Source: Cyathus striatus | Lineage: Eukaryota; Basidiomycota; Agaricomycetes; Agaricales; Nidulariaceae | DNA: 64,000 nucleotides | Assembly: GCA_025738555.1 (NCBI GenBank) | Contig: JAOVFP010000018.1 | Span: 1,054,001 to 1,118,000 of the forward strand | Direction of reading: 5' to 3' | Program-made: the position numbers and the translations under genes | In this document: piece by piece, positions 32,930 to 45,900 of the stretch | Layout: the number at the start of each line of letters is the position of its first letter | How positions within the stretch are numbered: position 1 is the first letter of the stretch | Notes under the pieces: generated by a model | The model's database searches: none | Told to the model about the DNA's origin: nothing | What the model saw: only the letters and a program-made list of their open reading frames with translations

Positions 32930-35776
32930 CACCCGTATGATCCCCATAATGCATTAATAAATGCGAAAAAGTAAAATTAAGATCTTGCCTCCTTCCGCTA
33001 CATTCAACAGATGACAGGAATCTAGTCTCGTCGCACTGCGTTCATGTGCTGACTCATCTGTCATTTTCGGAACGTGCAAATAAATATATCCCAGGCTTAT
33101 CACTTCTGTCCGCATATGTCACATCCCATCAAACATAGGATATCCAGTCTACATGTTCACTTCTACCTCATTAATTTAGACCCCCCACATCACCATTAGA
33201 AAAGTAGAACATGCACGATCCATTTAGTTAGATGTAGATATGTCACAATATAATAGTACCATATGATAGATCCTCATAATACTCTGATAAATGCGAAATA
33301 TTACAAATGAAGATCTTGCCTCCTTCCACCACATTCACCAGATGACAGGAATCTAGTCTCGTCGTGCTGCATTCATGTGCTGACTCATCTGTCATTTTTG
33401 GAACGCGTAAACAAATATACCATGCTTATCACTTCTGTCTGTGTATGGCACATTCCATCAATCATAGGATATCCAGTCTACAGGCACCACTTCTACCTTA
33501 TTAATTTAGATCCTCTACATCTCTATTAGAAATGTAGAACACGCAGGATCTGTTCAGTTAGATGTAGATATATCATAATATAATTATTCGATATGACTGA
33601 TCCCCATAATGCATTAATAAATGAGAAAAAATAAAATAAAGATCTTGCGTCCTTCTGCTACATTCAACAGATGACAGGAATCTAGTCTCGTCATGCTGTG
33701 TTCATGTGCTGACTCATCTGTCATTTTCAGAATGCGCAAAAAAATATACCACGCTTATCACTTCTGTCCGTGTAAGGCACATTCCATCAATCATAGGATA
33801 TCCAGTCTACAGGCACCACTTCTACCTTATTAATTTAGATCCTCTACGTTGCTATTAGAAATGTAGAACAGGAACAATGTGTTCAGTTAGATGTAGATAT
33901 GTTATAATATAATTATTCGATATGACTGATCCCCATAATGCATTAATAAATGAGAAAAAGTAAAATTAAGATCTTGTCTCCTTCTGCTACATTCACCAGA
34001 TGACAGGAATCTAGTCTTGTCGCGCTGCAATCATGTGCTGACTCATGTGTCATTTTTGGAACACGCAAACAAATATCCCAGGCTTATCACTTCTGTCCAC
34101 GTATGTCACATCCCATCAAACATAGGATATCCAGTCTACATGCACCACTTCTACCTTATTAATTTAGATCCTCTATGTCACTATTTGAAGTGTAGAACAC
34201 GCAGGATCTGTTCAGTTAGATGTAGATATATCATAATATAATTATTTGATATGATTGATCCCCAGAATCCATTAATAAATGCGAAAAAGTAAAATTAAGA
34301 TCTTGCCTCCTTCCGCTACATTCACCAGGTGACAGGAATCTGGTCTCGTCGCACTGCGTTCATGTGCTGACTCATCTGTCATTTTCAGAATGCGTAAACA
34401 AATATCCCATGCTTATCCCTTCTATCTGCATATGGCACTTCCCATCAATCAAAGGATATCCAGTCTACATGCACTACTTCTACCTCATTCATTTAGATGA
34501 TCTACATCACCATTAGAAATGTAGGAAACGCACGATCCATTCAGTTAGATGTAGATATTTCACAATATAATTATTCTATCTGATAAATCCTCCTAATGCA
34601 CTGATATATGCGAAAAAGGAAAATTAAGATCTTGCCTCCTTCTGCTACATTCGCCAGATGACAGGAACCTAATCTCATCGTGCCGTGTTCATTTGCTGAC
34701 TCATATGTCATTTTCGGAACACGCAAATAAATATACCACACTTATCACTTCTGTCTGCATATAGCACATCCCATCAATGAAGGTAAATCCAGTCTACATG
34801 CACCTCTTCTACCTCATTTATTTACATCCTCTACTTCGCTATCAGAAATGTAGGAAGCACATAATGCATTCAGTTAGATGTAGATATAGCATAATACAAT
34901 TATTCCATATGATAGATCCTCATAATGCACTACTAAATGCGAAAAATTAAAAATGATGATTTTGCCTCCTTCTGCCACATTCACCAGAAGACAGGAATCT
35001 AGTCTCTTCGCGCTGTGTTCATGTACTGACTCATGTGTCTTTTTCGGATCGCGGAAAACCAATATCCCACGCTTATCACTTCCGTCCGCATATGGCACAT
35101 CCCATCAATAAAGGTAAATCCAGTCTACATGCACTACTTCTACCTCATTAATTTAGATTGTCTACTTTATCATTAGAAATGTAAGACTCACACAGTCCAT
35201 TCAAATAGATGTAGATATTTCACAACATAACTATTACATATGATAAACCCTCATCTAATGCACTAATAAATGAGAAATATTAAAAATAAAGATCTTGCCT
35301 CCTTCCGCTACATTCAACAGATGACAGGAATCTATTCTCATTGCACTGGTTTAAATTTCCGATGCATCTGCCATTTTCAGAACATGGAAAACTATTATCC
35401 CACGTATATCACTTCTGTCCGCATATGGCACATCCCATCAATCATAGAATATCCAGTCTACATGCACCACTTCTACCTCATTTATTTACATCCTCTACTT
35501 CGCTATTATAAATGTAGGAAATGCACGATCCATACAGATAGATGTAGATATTTCATAACATACCAATTTCATATGATAGATCCTCCTAATGCACGAATAA
35601 ATGCAAAAAATTAAGAATTAAAATCTTGCCTTCTTTCGCCATATTCACACAATGACAAGGATCTAGTCTTGTAGCACTGCATTTATGTGCTGACTCATGT
35701 ATCAATTTTGCGTGCAACACAAACTACTCACGCTTATCACATCTGTCCATATATGGGGCATCCCATCAATTATTCA
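32930..35776. repeat. Satellite array 2, ~330-bp unit, about 9 copies
   Basis: Same unit and orientation as the array at 20.7-24.5 kb. The aagatcttgcctcc marker is near 32985, 33312, 33643, 33970, 34299, 34630, 34960, 35290 and 35622, spaced ~328-332 bp. It begins abruptly at about 32940 within a unit (gatccccataatgcattaa), without the leader phrase of array 1. Copies here are more regular in length than in array 1. Confidence 0.93.
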
Positions 35777-36090
35777 AGTCCAGTTCTTATAGACTACATT
35801 TTACATTACAATTTATACATTCTACAGACACGTTTTCAACTAAGTGTACCGTAAAATGATATTTCATCATCTATAGTAACTTGCTGTAAAAATTTTGAGA
35901 GTCGAGGTGACCACAGGATATGATTTTTGCATGCTACAATTGTAGTCTAATAGAACCACATATTCATAGTTTTTGAAAATGTTAGCGGAGTATGGCCACT
36001 TTCCTAATACAGATATAGTCTTTTATCGCTACAATGTATTTACTATTAAACATCACACTGGCTAATATCTAGCTCACTGTGCATTGAGGT
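35777..36090. repeat. Shared downstream flank of satellite, copy 2
   Basis: Matches 24541-24850 in order and orientation (ccagttcttatagactacat through tatcgctacaatgtatttac). This shows that array and flank travel together. Confidence 0.85.
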
Positions 36091-37135
36091 ACATGGGTAT
36101 GTACCTGTTTGTTTACAGGTACATACCCATGTACCTGTCATTTAATATATTTTTTGTACCACTCTGGAACGGCACATCACAGACTACCTATCTGACAAAG
36201 GCTGGGGGTGAAGCACAAAATAGGGGACTGGAATACGAAGCAGGGTACTGTAGAACGAAGCTGGGGACTCTAGCACGAAGTTGTGTACTGGAAATCGAAG
36301 CTGGGGGTTAGAAAACGAGGCTGGGGACCAGAAAATAAAGCAAGAGGTTGTGGATTGAAGCAGGGAGCTGTAGAACGGAGCTGGGGACTCTGTAATGAAG
36401 TTGTGTACTGGAGATAGAGGCTGGGGGTTGGAAATGAGGCTGGGGACTACAAAATGAAGCAGGCAGTTAGGGGATGATGCAGAAGACTGTAGAACGAAGT
36501 AGGGGACTCTGGAACAACACTGGGGACTCTAGAACGAAGCTGAGGGATATAAAACAATGCTGGGGACAGGGAAACAAAGGCTGGGGTTGAAGAGCGATTC
36601 TGGGGGCTAGGGAACGAAGCTGCAGGCTGGAGAATGAAGCCTGGGCTGTAGAACAAAGCTGAGAGCTATAGAATCAAGCTGAGAACTCTAGAACAAGGGC
36701 TGGGGCTGGGGAATAGATGTAGGGGGTGGGGAACAAAGGTGGGTGCTGGAAGATGTATAGTGTTAAGGTGAAGCAGAAAGGTTCAGAACAACACAAAGAG
36801 TGTCAGTGTGAAGCAGAAACCCTCAGAGCAAAGTAATGACCATACAATTAAAGCAGAGAATGTATCTTATATAATACAACCCTGCACACTGAACAAAATG
36901 CACAACTGATTCTAACACCAGTAACAGAAATTCATGTTCTATAGTGCAAGTTTACAGATATATTTTAAATACATATCCATTAACAATATATAACTATGTC
37001 TAGTATTGTTTTTGTAGCTGTAGTAGTTCATGGGTATGTACGGGTAGCGGGTACCTGGAATCTGACCTGCACCCATACCTGTTGGCACCCTTACCCGTGA
37101 CCCATGTGGGTTTAGTCAACCCATGCACATCCCTA
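36091..37135. repeat. Repeat with inverted acatgggtatgtacc and ~20-bp minisatellite
   Basis: It starts with a palindrome-like pair (gtacatgggtatgtacctgt and acaggtacatacccatgtac). From 36190 to 36780 comes a ~20-bp minisatellite based on gaacgaagctggggactct. It ends in a GGGTA-rich segment (37028-37135) closing with acccatgcacatccct. The minisatellite runs in the opposite sense to the one at 24.9 kb, while the outer ends keep the same sense, so the interior has been inverted between copies. Open frames in it are repeat artefacts. Confidence 0.6.
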
Positions 37136-37273
37136 GTTACTGGTGAATTGAGTTGCTTCACTTACTGAATCTTATTGTACTCTATGCTTGATTCCTCAAA
37201 CAATTATCACTACCACCTCTCAATAACTTCAGAGTTATATTAAAATGTACATACATAGTGCTACATTAAAGAC
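37136..37273. other. Short spacer; nothing recognised
   Basis: AT-rich sequence between the minisatellite element and the MITE. No feature seen. Confidence 0.4.
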
Positions 37274-37275
37274 TA

Positions 37276-37831
37276 CTGTACTATTTCGACTGATTGTTCA
37301 AGAATTTTTGGCATAACAGTAAATTTTGGTTTAGGGCATTGTTCAGATCAAGATATTTTGCATGACATCAGCTGAATTTGTTCAAGGTGGCTATGACCAT
37401 GTAAGGACCCATTATAATACTGAACAATGCATAATAACTTCACAAATTAAGATAACAATAATATGTTACTCAATAATCACTTGTTTACAAAGACATTGAC
37501 TGATAAATATGCATGTCAAAGAAATTTCAACCTACTTAAATACTGTAGCTTGTAATTATCATCTCAGAATTCACATTTACATTATCTGAGGTATGATATT
37601 GTTTCCCCCAACATACATTATGAAATATTATGTTCTAAATTGCTTATCACTTATTATACATCATCTACATATATTGTGCAAAAATGAACAAGAAAATTTT
37701 GAAAATTAGGCCAGCATTTTTTTCACTGAACCTTTGTTCAGACTTGCTTGTAATGCATGACAAATGGAAAATTTGTTCAGTTCAGAGGGGCACTATTATG
37801 TGTTACTGAAAAATCGGTCGAAATAGTACAG
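37276..37831. mobile_element. 556-bp MITE with TA target duplication
   Basis: Inverted ends of about 25 bp: left CTGTACTATTTCGACTGATT, right (reverse complement) CTGTACTATTTCGACCGATT, two mismatches over 25 bases, flanked by TA on both sides (37274-37275 and 37832-37833). There is no coding sequence. TA duplication and short inverted ends fit a nonautonomous Tc1/mariner-type element. A partial second copy lies at 56372-56745. Confidence 0.85.
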
Positions 37832-37833
37832 TA

Positions 37834-38499
37834 ACATTCATATTCACAGGAATACACCAGGGTTATAGTTTAAACATGAACTATAACAACTGTAGTACAG
37901 CCATGGATTCAGTGAAGAAATAAACTTAAAAGCTGTATAGTTGAGATTAAACCTAACATTCCTACTTCAAATTACTTACAGCTTTCTAAATAAATCTATG
38001 CACTTACAGAATTATCAACTGTGGCAGTGTGGCGCAATATGTCATACTGTACATACTTCTAACCACAAGGCATGCTGTAAGTGGATTGTAGGTACAAGAG
38101 GGCATGAGTTGTCATTGTAAGCTGAGAATACAACACCAGTCTAGAATCCACATGTTCATTTTTGACCTGTTCAAAATAACCATGTTGAGAAAACAATGTT
38201 TTTATGATATGATCATATATAGAGTAGCATAGGTCTAACAAGAGACTCAGGTATTATAACTAACAATGTGCACTCAAGCCAAGATAAATATAACAACATG
38301 CCTCTTTTCTGAAAACCACCACCACCACAGTCCTCCTTCTCCCTCCCTTCTCTCCCTCCCCTCTCTCACCAAAGCATACACAATGGTGTACAACCTCCCC
38401 AACCTCAAGCAAATGTTCTCCTTCCACCAACCTACCTCCCAAGCCCTCCTAGAACACAAACAAGATGACAAGCTCTGAGCACTCTTCACACCAGGGTTC
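37834..38499. other. Intergenic; no certain gene
   Basis: The stretch 38310-38470 is C/T-rich with an open frame (TMVYNLPNLKQMFSFHQPTS) that could be a gene fragment, but I found no conserved motif. The rest is AT-rich. Confidence 0.35.
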
Positions 38500-39970
38500 A
38501 GCTGTGCCTTAAACACACTCTGGCACCTCTCCCTGTGTTCACTCAACATGCACCACATCTACATCTCCGAAATTTTCCTGCTTAAAAAGCACAAGGGTAC
38601 CAAGAACAGGCATTACCTCATAGCTACAGTAAAGTGGCCTATACCAGACAGCAAGACATGTATGAAGCATTGGTGTGTGAGTGGTGAAGATGGTCCTGGG
38701 TACTTACACTTGTGCAATCCAGGTAGATGATCTTTGTTCTGCATGATTTTATGTACTTACTGAGGATGGTTAGCCCAGAATACATAGTACGAACTATTGA
38801 CAGGCCATTTGATTCCCTCTCCAACTGCATCATTGCATGTTTCCACTTTCCAGCACCAAATCAGCCCAGTGTGTCAAACCCTCTACATCTACATGACCTC
38901 CTAGCCATAGGACACACACTAGCCACCTCGGATCTAACCACCTCCCTCCTCTCAATATACCATGAGCTCACTGGCATCCTCCTCCAACTCATCCTGGAAT
39001 GATGCAATGTTGCACCATCAAGAAAGTTATTTGCACTCACCTTCAGGCCATCAGTCACATCCCCACCATGCTGCAATGTCCTACAAAAAGTCCTCAGGAA
39101 TTATTATTAGCAAATATGCATTGTGCTCCCTAAGAATCTTGGTATTGCAGAGATTCTGAAGGAAGAGAGGGGGGTGTTGATGGGTGCTGTTGAGGAGGCT
39201 GTACATCTTGTCAATGTGCATTGCAGTTCCTTGACCTCTGCTACTGATAGTGAGGTGATTAAATTGTTATCATAGCATGAAGGCTATTGACATTCACATT
39301 TAGAAGCTGTGTGCTATGAATGGGTTTCATTAGGCAATGCCGGCATCAAGCAGCTTGAAATGTAACTAGACGATATGGTGCTTGGCACTGAAGCTATGGT
39401 GTTTGAACACAAGGAGGGGGGGGGGGTACAGAAAGTGCCACTTAAAGCCTGCACTTGATATGTACATTTAAGAATTTCTACATCTTTGATTATTGAGTTT
39501 ATGATCATAATAAAGGTAGTGATTGGTTGTACTGCACAATGCCTATGAAGCATTTGTGTATCAGCAGTGAAGATGGTGCTGGGTACTTGAAAAAACTGGG
39601 TAGATATCTTCTATCTGCACAATGTAAAGTGCTAAGAATGTTTGGCCTTCAGGATACATAACATGAATGATCAGTAGACCACATTGTTGCTTGCTTCAAC
39701 CTCAATGCCAAACCAGCACAGTGTGTCAAACACTCTACACCTATATGATCCTCTTGCCATACATCATACTATAACCACCTCCAACTTGCCTCTGACATCA
39801 CTTCAGCCCTCTTCTCTTCACACCACAAGCTCACTAGCATCCTCATCCAACTCATTCTAGAACATTGTAATGTCGCCCCATCAAGAAAGTTGTTCATGCT
39901 CACTTCTGGGCCTTGAGTCACCTTCCCTCTGCAATGAAGCACATTGCAGAAAGTCCTGAGGAGCTATTGA
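38500..39970 (+). pseudogene. Relic sequence in two tandem copies (~900 bp period)
   Basis: Two diverged tandem copies: 38650-39095 and 39545-39960. Both carry gaagatggt(c/g)ctgggtactt, then cagtgtgtcaaac, then ctcatcc(t/a)...catcaagaaagtt. Copy 1 keeps a frame reading NPLHLHDLLAIGHTLATSDL then TTSLLSIYHELTGILLQLIL up to a stop. Copy 2 is frameshifted. It looks like a protein-coding relic of unknown family, perhaps from a transposon. Confidence 0.45.
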
Positions 39971-40365
39971 TACACCTTAAAACTATTTAATGGTTAATTC
40001 TCTCTATTTGTCATATAATATTAGAACTTAGTATTAGTATTGCACATCAGAGTACAAGAGCTGGGGTGAGTCCCAAGCTGCCAGCTATAATATTTGTAAT
40101 AAACAAGTATGCTACTAAGGGAATGGGACATCTGAGAGCTGGGGTTGAGTCCCATGCTGCCAGCAGAAATATCTACTTGATATATACTAAGGGAATTAAA
40201 TATAAGATGTGTAATATCTAATTACTAATGTCCAAAAGACTATGTACATGCACCCAGTACTTGATTAAACCTAAGGGAACATGTTACACATGTTCTTGTT
40301 ATGTGATTGAACATGAGGTGTTAGATCTGTTATCTCCGACCTGATTACTGTGGTTACATGTCACA
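39971..40365. other. AT-rich spacer with LTR-like phrases
   Basis: Two short copies of gagctggggt(t/g)gagtccca(t/a)gctgccagc occur near 40067 and 40138, and a third diverged one is near 41738 (gagtcgagacctgagctgccag). These look like pieces of a repeated element, possibly LTR fragments. No coding sequence. Confidence 0.35.
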
Positions 40366-41421
40366 GCAGGCATTTAGCTGTCATGTTCCATGCAGTCATG
40401 TAACCTGTCATGTAAGTTGTCATGTCCAATCATCAGTAGATCAATGGTGACAAATGTCACAATGAACTGACCTGCAAAAGCAATTTGCAAGAACAAAGAA
40501 ATTAGCATGTGGCAGCTGTGAAGTTGGAATATCAGAGGTGAGCTGGACAGGATTATGTAAGACACCCTCAATAAGATTAAGAGCATGAGATCATGTGTTC
40601 GATTCCACATTGGTCCACACTCCCATTTGCATAGCCTTGTGCTTCACAAATATTCTGTATTAGACAGTAGTATGCTTTACCTATGTATTTGTTATCTTTA
40701 TGTCATACAGTATATGTAGAATAAAGACAAGTTGATAAGAAACAGACCATAAATAATAGACAAATACTATCAATCTGAAAGATTCCTAATTGGTACTGGT
40801 TAAAAAAAGGAACCTGTCATCATTTGAACTAGCACACTTCCACAACACAAAAAGACCATGAACAAAATCACATTTTCACCATTAGACCAAACAACCTTGA
40901 ATGTAATAGAAGTGCACCTCCTAATACCTACTCACCCAACTAACAATAAATGTGTTACTTTACTGATATCATACTGTGAGGATGTAATTTAACATATTCC
41001 ATTTATTTTGTCAGCTTATTACTATTGTATTTTGACTCTACCATCAGTTAATAGTTAGGTATATTTCAATGAAAAAATGTGAGACATGAACTACTTATTC
41101 TGCCTGAAAATATTCTCTGTATTATGTCTTTTGAAAAACTGTAGCTCAAATTTATACCTTTCATTAATACAGTCAAATATAATACTTATAACAACTTACA
41201 CTGAGGCTAAATTGAACACACAACCTCATGCTCATAATCTTATGAAGAATGTCTTACATAATTCTGTCCAACTCACCTCCAATATTCCAACTTCACAGCT
41301 GCCGCATGCTAATTTCTTTGTTCTTGCAAATTGCTTTCATAGGTCAGTTTGTTGTGACATTCATCACCATTGATCTACTGATGATCAGACATGACAACTT
41401 ACATGACAGCTAAATGCCTGC
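40366..41421. mobile_element. 1.06-kb fold-back element with ~210-bp inverted arms
   Basis: The left arm (40366-40601) and right arm (41212-41421) are inverted copies. The outer ends are identical for 20 bases (GCAGGCATTTAGCTGTCATG), and the arms share the region around aatttctttgttcttgcaaa (right-arm sense). The interior (~610 bp) is AT-rich and noncoding. Target duplications are not clear. A large MITE or fold-back transposon is the best reading. Confidence 0.75.
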
Positions 41422-42999
41422 CATGTGTAGCCAGGAATAAGTCATGTGACTTTGTACTTGTACTCTGAGAATATCCCACTGTTTGATCCACCACATGGAA
41501 TTCCACATGTATTACATGGCTCTGCATGGTGTATGTGTTGGAAACAACATTAAGTTGTCATTTAGAGTATTCTAGAGTAGTTCTATTCCATATATAGGTA
41601 GTGTACAGCTATATTTGTAAAATAGTATATTGAGATGCCTGACAGGTGTACACTACCTATAGCAGTCAATTTTAGCTTTTCTATTATGTATATGAGTACT
41701 CACCAAATGGTAACAAACATGGGTTAGATAATAGGATTGGAGTCGAGACCTGAGCTGCCAGTTATAGTACTACAAAGTACACTCACCAAGGGTATTATTA
41801 ATATAAAGCCTAAGGTAGTACTGAATACAGAAGTGGAGAGATAAAGATGGTGCTAAAACTCAATGACTAAATGGATAACAGCCAGAACATGTCTAGCGAC
41901 ACACAAAGGTCACATGACAAAAATGCGATCAGTATCCAAGAGCAGCAAGTGATGATGGGGCACCTCACTAGGCACCTCAGTGAGTCCCAAAGTCCTGAGT
42001 CAACTGATCAACTTCTCTTGGAGTAACCAGTGAAGCAATAACATGGCTAGATTAAGTGATGAACCCTGAACCCTGATCAACACCTGAGCTATTCTTAGCA
42101 TATCCACATATAGCCAATCCCACCATGACTGAAGGAATGCATGCAGTGCCATATTCCCTGTCACACAACTCCCTATGACAGACACTTGAACCCCTGTCCA
42201 GTATGCTCTGTGAGTGTATGGCTTTCCCTCTGCAGTGACATAGTTTACCATTCCCAGTACCCCAAATGTACCCATCCAGTAGCTATACAGTACCATCAGC
42301 CACCATATTTCCAACAGTATATAAAGTAGACAAGTTTGCCATGTACATCAAGCTATCCCTCATGCAGCTTCCACTATAAAGTACTTTGATGTAGTGTAGT
42401 GAAATAAAGTGTATTTTCCAAGATCATTGTTTAGTAATTTGATTTGAGTCTAGTAAGAAGAAATCACAAACTCATAGAGAATCATGTGTTGCCTCGTACA
42501 TAGCCAGAGACATTATCTAATCACTACTTAGTTATTCCTTCACCTTCCTATACATCCCCCTTCTACCCCCCTTTGCCCAGAAGTGTCATTAACACTGATC
42601 TTCTGTGAAATTCCCTCCAAACTTGCCACCCCATTACATTGTTTTAGGAGTAAGTAGTTATAATTACATAAGCTAGCTACTATCACCCTGTTGTAAATAT
42701 CTCTAACCTCATAATATAAGAAGGGCAAGAATGAGGAGGAAAAGCAAGCACCCCAGGAGAAATCCTAGGTTCCTTCCACTCTAGGAGTGTAATACATTGG
42801 AAATAGAACAAATCTGAACAGTATTTGAACCAAGTAATTTCATATTTGAAAGAATATTTAATCTATAGTTTCCTACCTTTATACTAGTTTATACATTATC
42901 TGTGTTATCTCTCCCTTGAACTTAAAGCCTGTGGTTTGCAATGATTATTTGAGTATTACAATATATATTAGTAGTATTTAAATACAAATCACAAATTCG
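41422..42999. other. Intergenic, CpG-poor; possible LTR fragments
   Basis: No gene was recognised. A tatataaag box (~42319) followed by aaataaagtg (~42400) resembles the promoter and polyadenylation signals of an LTR, but I found no matching second LTR. A 104-codon minus-strand frame (42000-42314; MEIWWLMVLYSYWMGTFGVL) is hydrophobic and without known motifs. Confidence 0.3.
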
Positions 43000-45900
43000 G
43001 CACATCACTATTTTGACAGATTTGCTTAGAACTTCCAAAGAATCTCAGTATTGTTGAGTTGTCAAAGGAGAAGGGGACGGTGATGTGCACTTACAGCTCA
43101 TTTACGTGCATTGCCTTCTAGATTCGAAGTGTTGTTGATAGCTTATTTATGGCCTTATATTAGCATACTGCCAGCCTAGAAGGGATGACCATGTCCTACT
43201 TTGTACAAAACTGCTCCTTGTGCCACCCGATTTCTGGTGCTGGATGGCTATGGTGAAGGTGATGCAGTGAACTGGATGTCAACATAAGAGGGCTGTTCTA
43301 CCATATTTGTTGGGTCGAATCCAGCTCAGCATCTTACCATCAAAAGTAACGTGTGGGTAAGTCTAACGAAAAGCACCTGAAGGATTCCCGCAGTGAACTA
43401 CTTCGGGTGCCTTCCTTCCCAAGTGTGCGCTCCATTAGTCCAACCGAGTTCTGAAATGATAAGAGAAGACCAGGGCTGTTGATGGCAAGGTCGTGGACTC
43501 ATTGAAGAAAGAAGCTTATTTAAGAGTAGTGTAAGGGATCATATGTACATATGGCAACCTTGTGCTACACATATCATTGAAATATGACCATAGAGCTCCG
43601 ACCCAATCCATAAACATCTAGCTGTTTCATAAGTAGTATTCCTCTTCAAGAAAGGTCTCTTAGTGTGTGTGCATAAGGCATAGTTGGACAGGGTGCGGCA
43701 TGGGTCTTGGAATAGAGTGGTTATATGTGTGCTACAGGACAAGTGTGGCGTAGGCGTCAGGCGGAATGAGAGAATCCAATGCACTAGTCATACCTGCACA
43801 ACCAGAGGCCCATAAGTTCAACCCATCCGGATAAGTAATTGATGCTTTGTAACATGATCCAACATTTACCTGTGGGATGGTGATACCTGTGAGCATTGTG
43901 ATGCGTTGGTGTTCACATCATGAGTAATGTGCAGGAAGCACACCACGATGTGCACAACTGTCTACCAGGACGACAATCAGGACTAGCCTACAATCATCAT
44001 GGACTTTCAAGCGTCGAGTCTTGATTTTTCTTCAGCTTCAGCTTGAAAAGCAAATTGGCAACTCCTGAGAGATTTAACTACAATCTTTGCCAATAAGATT
44101 CTACACATGCCAGTGCATGAATAGGGGCTGAGGATTGCATCGTGAACGATCTGAAGAAGCAGAGAAGGCGAATGTCCATGGTACGTTACGTCACTGTCAT
44201 CTCTGCTTCTCAGGCCTGTATCCCCTCTTCCACTACAACCATGGCCTACGGTACCACTTGAATAGGCTAGAGGCCCGCTAAGTTGCATAGACGTTTAGAG
44301 GGACATAGGGAACGCACACATTATCTGAGTTGTCAGATGCGATGGGATAGTGTGTGGTGGAAGACCCTGCTCCATCCACGATTTGCCTCTTCTAATAGTG
44401 GGAGTACGTGTACACAAAGCTTAACAGGAAAGTGTTCAATACAGCTCTTGAACAAGTATAGTTATGTTCATGCTACAGGGTATGTGCAGGTGTGAGTATC
44501 GGGGAGGAGTGAGTAGAAGAGAGTCACGCACTAGTCGCACCCGCGCTTAAGAGGTCTAAGGTAGGCGACATCCAAATCCGACACCCCTTACATAATCAAA
44601 ACCTTGTCTCCACAACATTGGAAATTCCTTCCTCACGCATCATTTCTGGGCAAATATAACTCCAACAATCTGTAGTTAATGGTTTCTAGAACAAAATGTT
44701 CGAAATATTTTTTCAAAATATTGAGTATATCCTGAGATATTTAAGGTATATTTTTATGAGTATAAATTGGCTTAAAACATCATTTTAAAGCATTTGCAGG
44801 CATCTGGAAGGCATTTTGTTTTTTCGACCTCGAACATTTTGCGCCTTATGTAATACATACTTGATTATATAATCATGTACATGTGACACAAGTGTAACGC
44901 ATTGTCACAGTGTGTGACTTTCGGCATAGTGCAGGAACAACATTTGCAATATTTCTATAGCTCATATGCCTTAAATTTTTGCATATCATCCTTAAATGTG
45001 TATAATAAATTCATATAACCTCGATTTCCAACAAAAAATTGAGGTTTATAATTTTTTTTCCCCCTGAACCCAGGATTTTGCGCCTCTTGGCGCTTACTAA
45101 GCTGCTTACATAAGGGTGTCGGATTTGGATGTCGCCTACCTTATTACAATTCTTTCAAAATTCTACCTAACTGAGTTCTATTGGCAGCAGTAAGAGTGCG
45201 TATGGGGACCCGACCATCCTGCCGGAAGAGGAATTGGATGAGAGTGGAATTGTGAGTAGGGAGACACTTACCAACGAGCTAGTGACGACCAACTCTGCAC
45301 TGTCATCGCCTACTTCCTCTGAATCTTAGCTTCCACAACAAAAGCTGCCGTTGTTCAACACGCTCAAGGGAGCCGAAAAGCGACTAAGATACGCAGGAAA
45401 AGCCCAACAGTAATAAGTACATGAATCCTGACCACACAAGATGACTACACATTTACGTTCAGCCTTGAATCAATCATGCAGCGTAAATCGTTGTGCGAGG
45501 AGGGCACGTGCGTTTTGAATCGACCCGACACCTCCTGCGCGTAGTTTCGCAACGGGAGTGCAAACGAATCAGACTCTGCCTTCACCCTTCTAACAGATTC
45601 CATGGTGCGTGTAGGAAGTAGGAACGATAGGGATCTTGATAAAGGTCAAGACAACCGAGTGAATCACTATCAAAGGTACTTTTCCATCCAGCCTCGCTTC
45701 TTGGTGTGTGCTCTACACGAGGAAAAATGCTGGGCAAAGAAGAGTACAGTGAAGTGCTTCCACACAGCTTCTTGTCCATCTCGTTCTTGTACGAGAGACT
45801 TCGTATGCGTATGATTAAGAGTAGACACTTGCAAGAATTCTCTTGCATCTATGGAACATTAACCAGAATTTAGGAATGCCTGCGGCGACCCTACTTGAAC

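Noticed and set aside
36447..36656. Pro/Ser-rich minus-strand frame
   Set aside because: Produced by the ~20-bp minisatellite; no conserved start, and the frame depends on unit length.
38260..38558. Overlapping frames on both strands around 38.3-38.5 kb
   Set aside because: They arise from a CT-rich tract (ctccctcccttctctccctc). Neither strand shows conserved motifs.
40560..40620. tRNA gene
   Set aside because: A B-box-like word is present, but I could not draw acceptor, D and anticodon arms around it, and it lies inside an inverted-repeat arm. I found no convincing tRNA or rRNA gene elsewhere in the window.
42000..42314. 104-codon minus-strand frame (MEIWWLMVLYSYW...)
   Set aside because: Open but without a recognisable family, splice partners or repeat copies. 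I list it only as part of an unassigned spacer.
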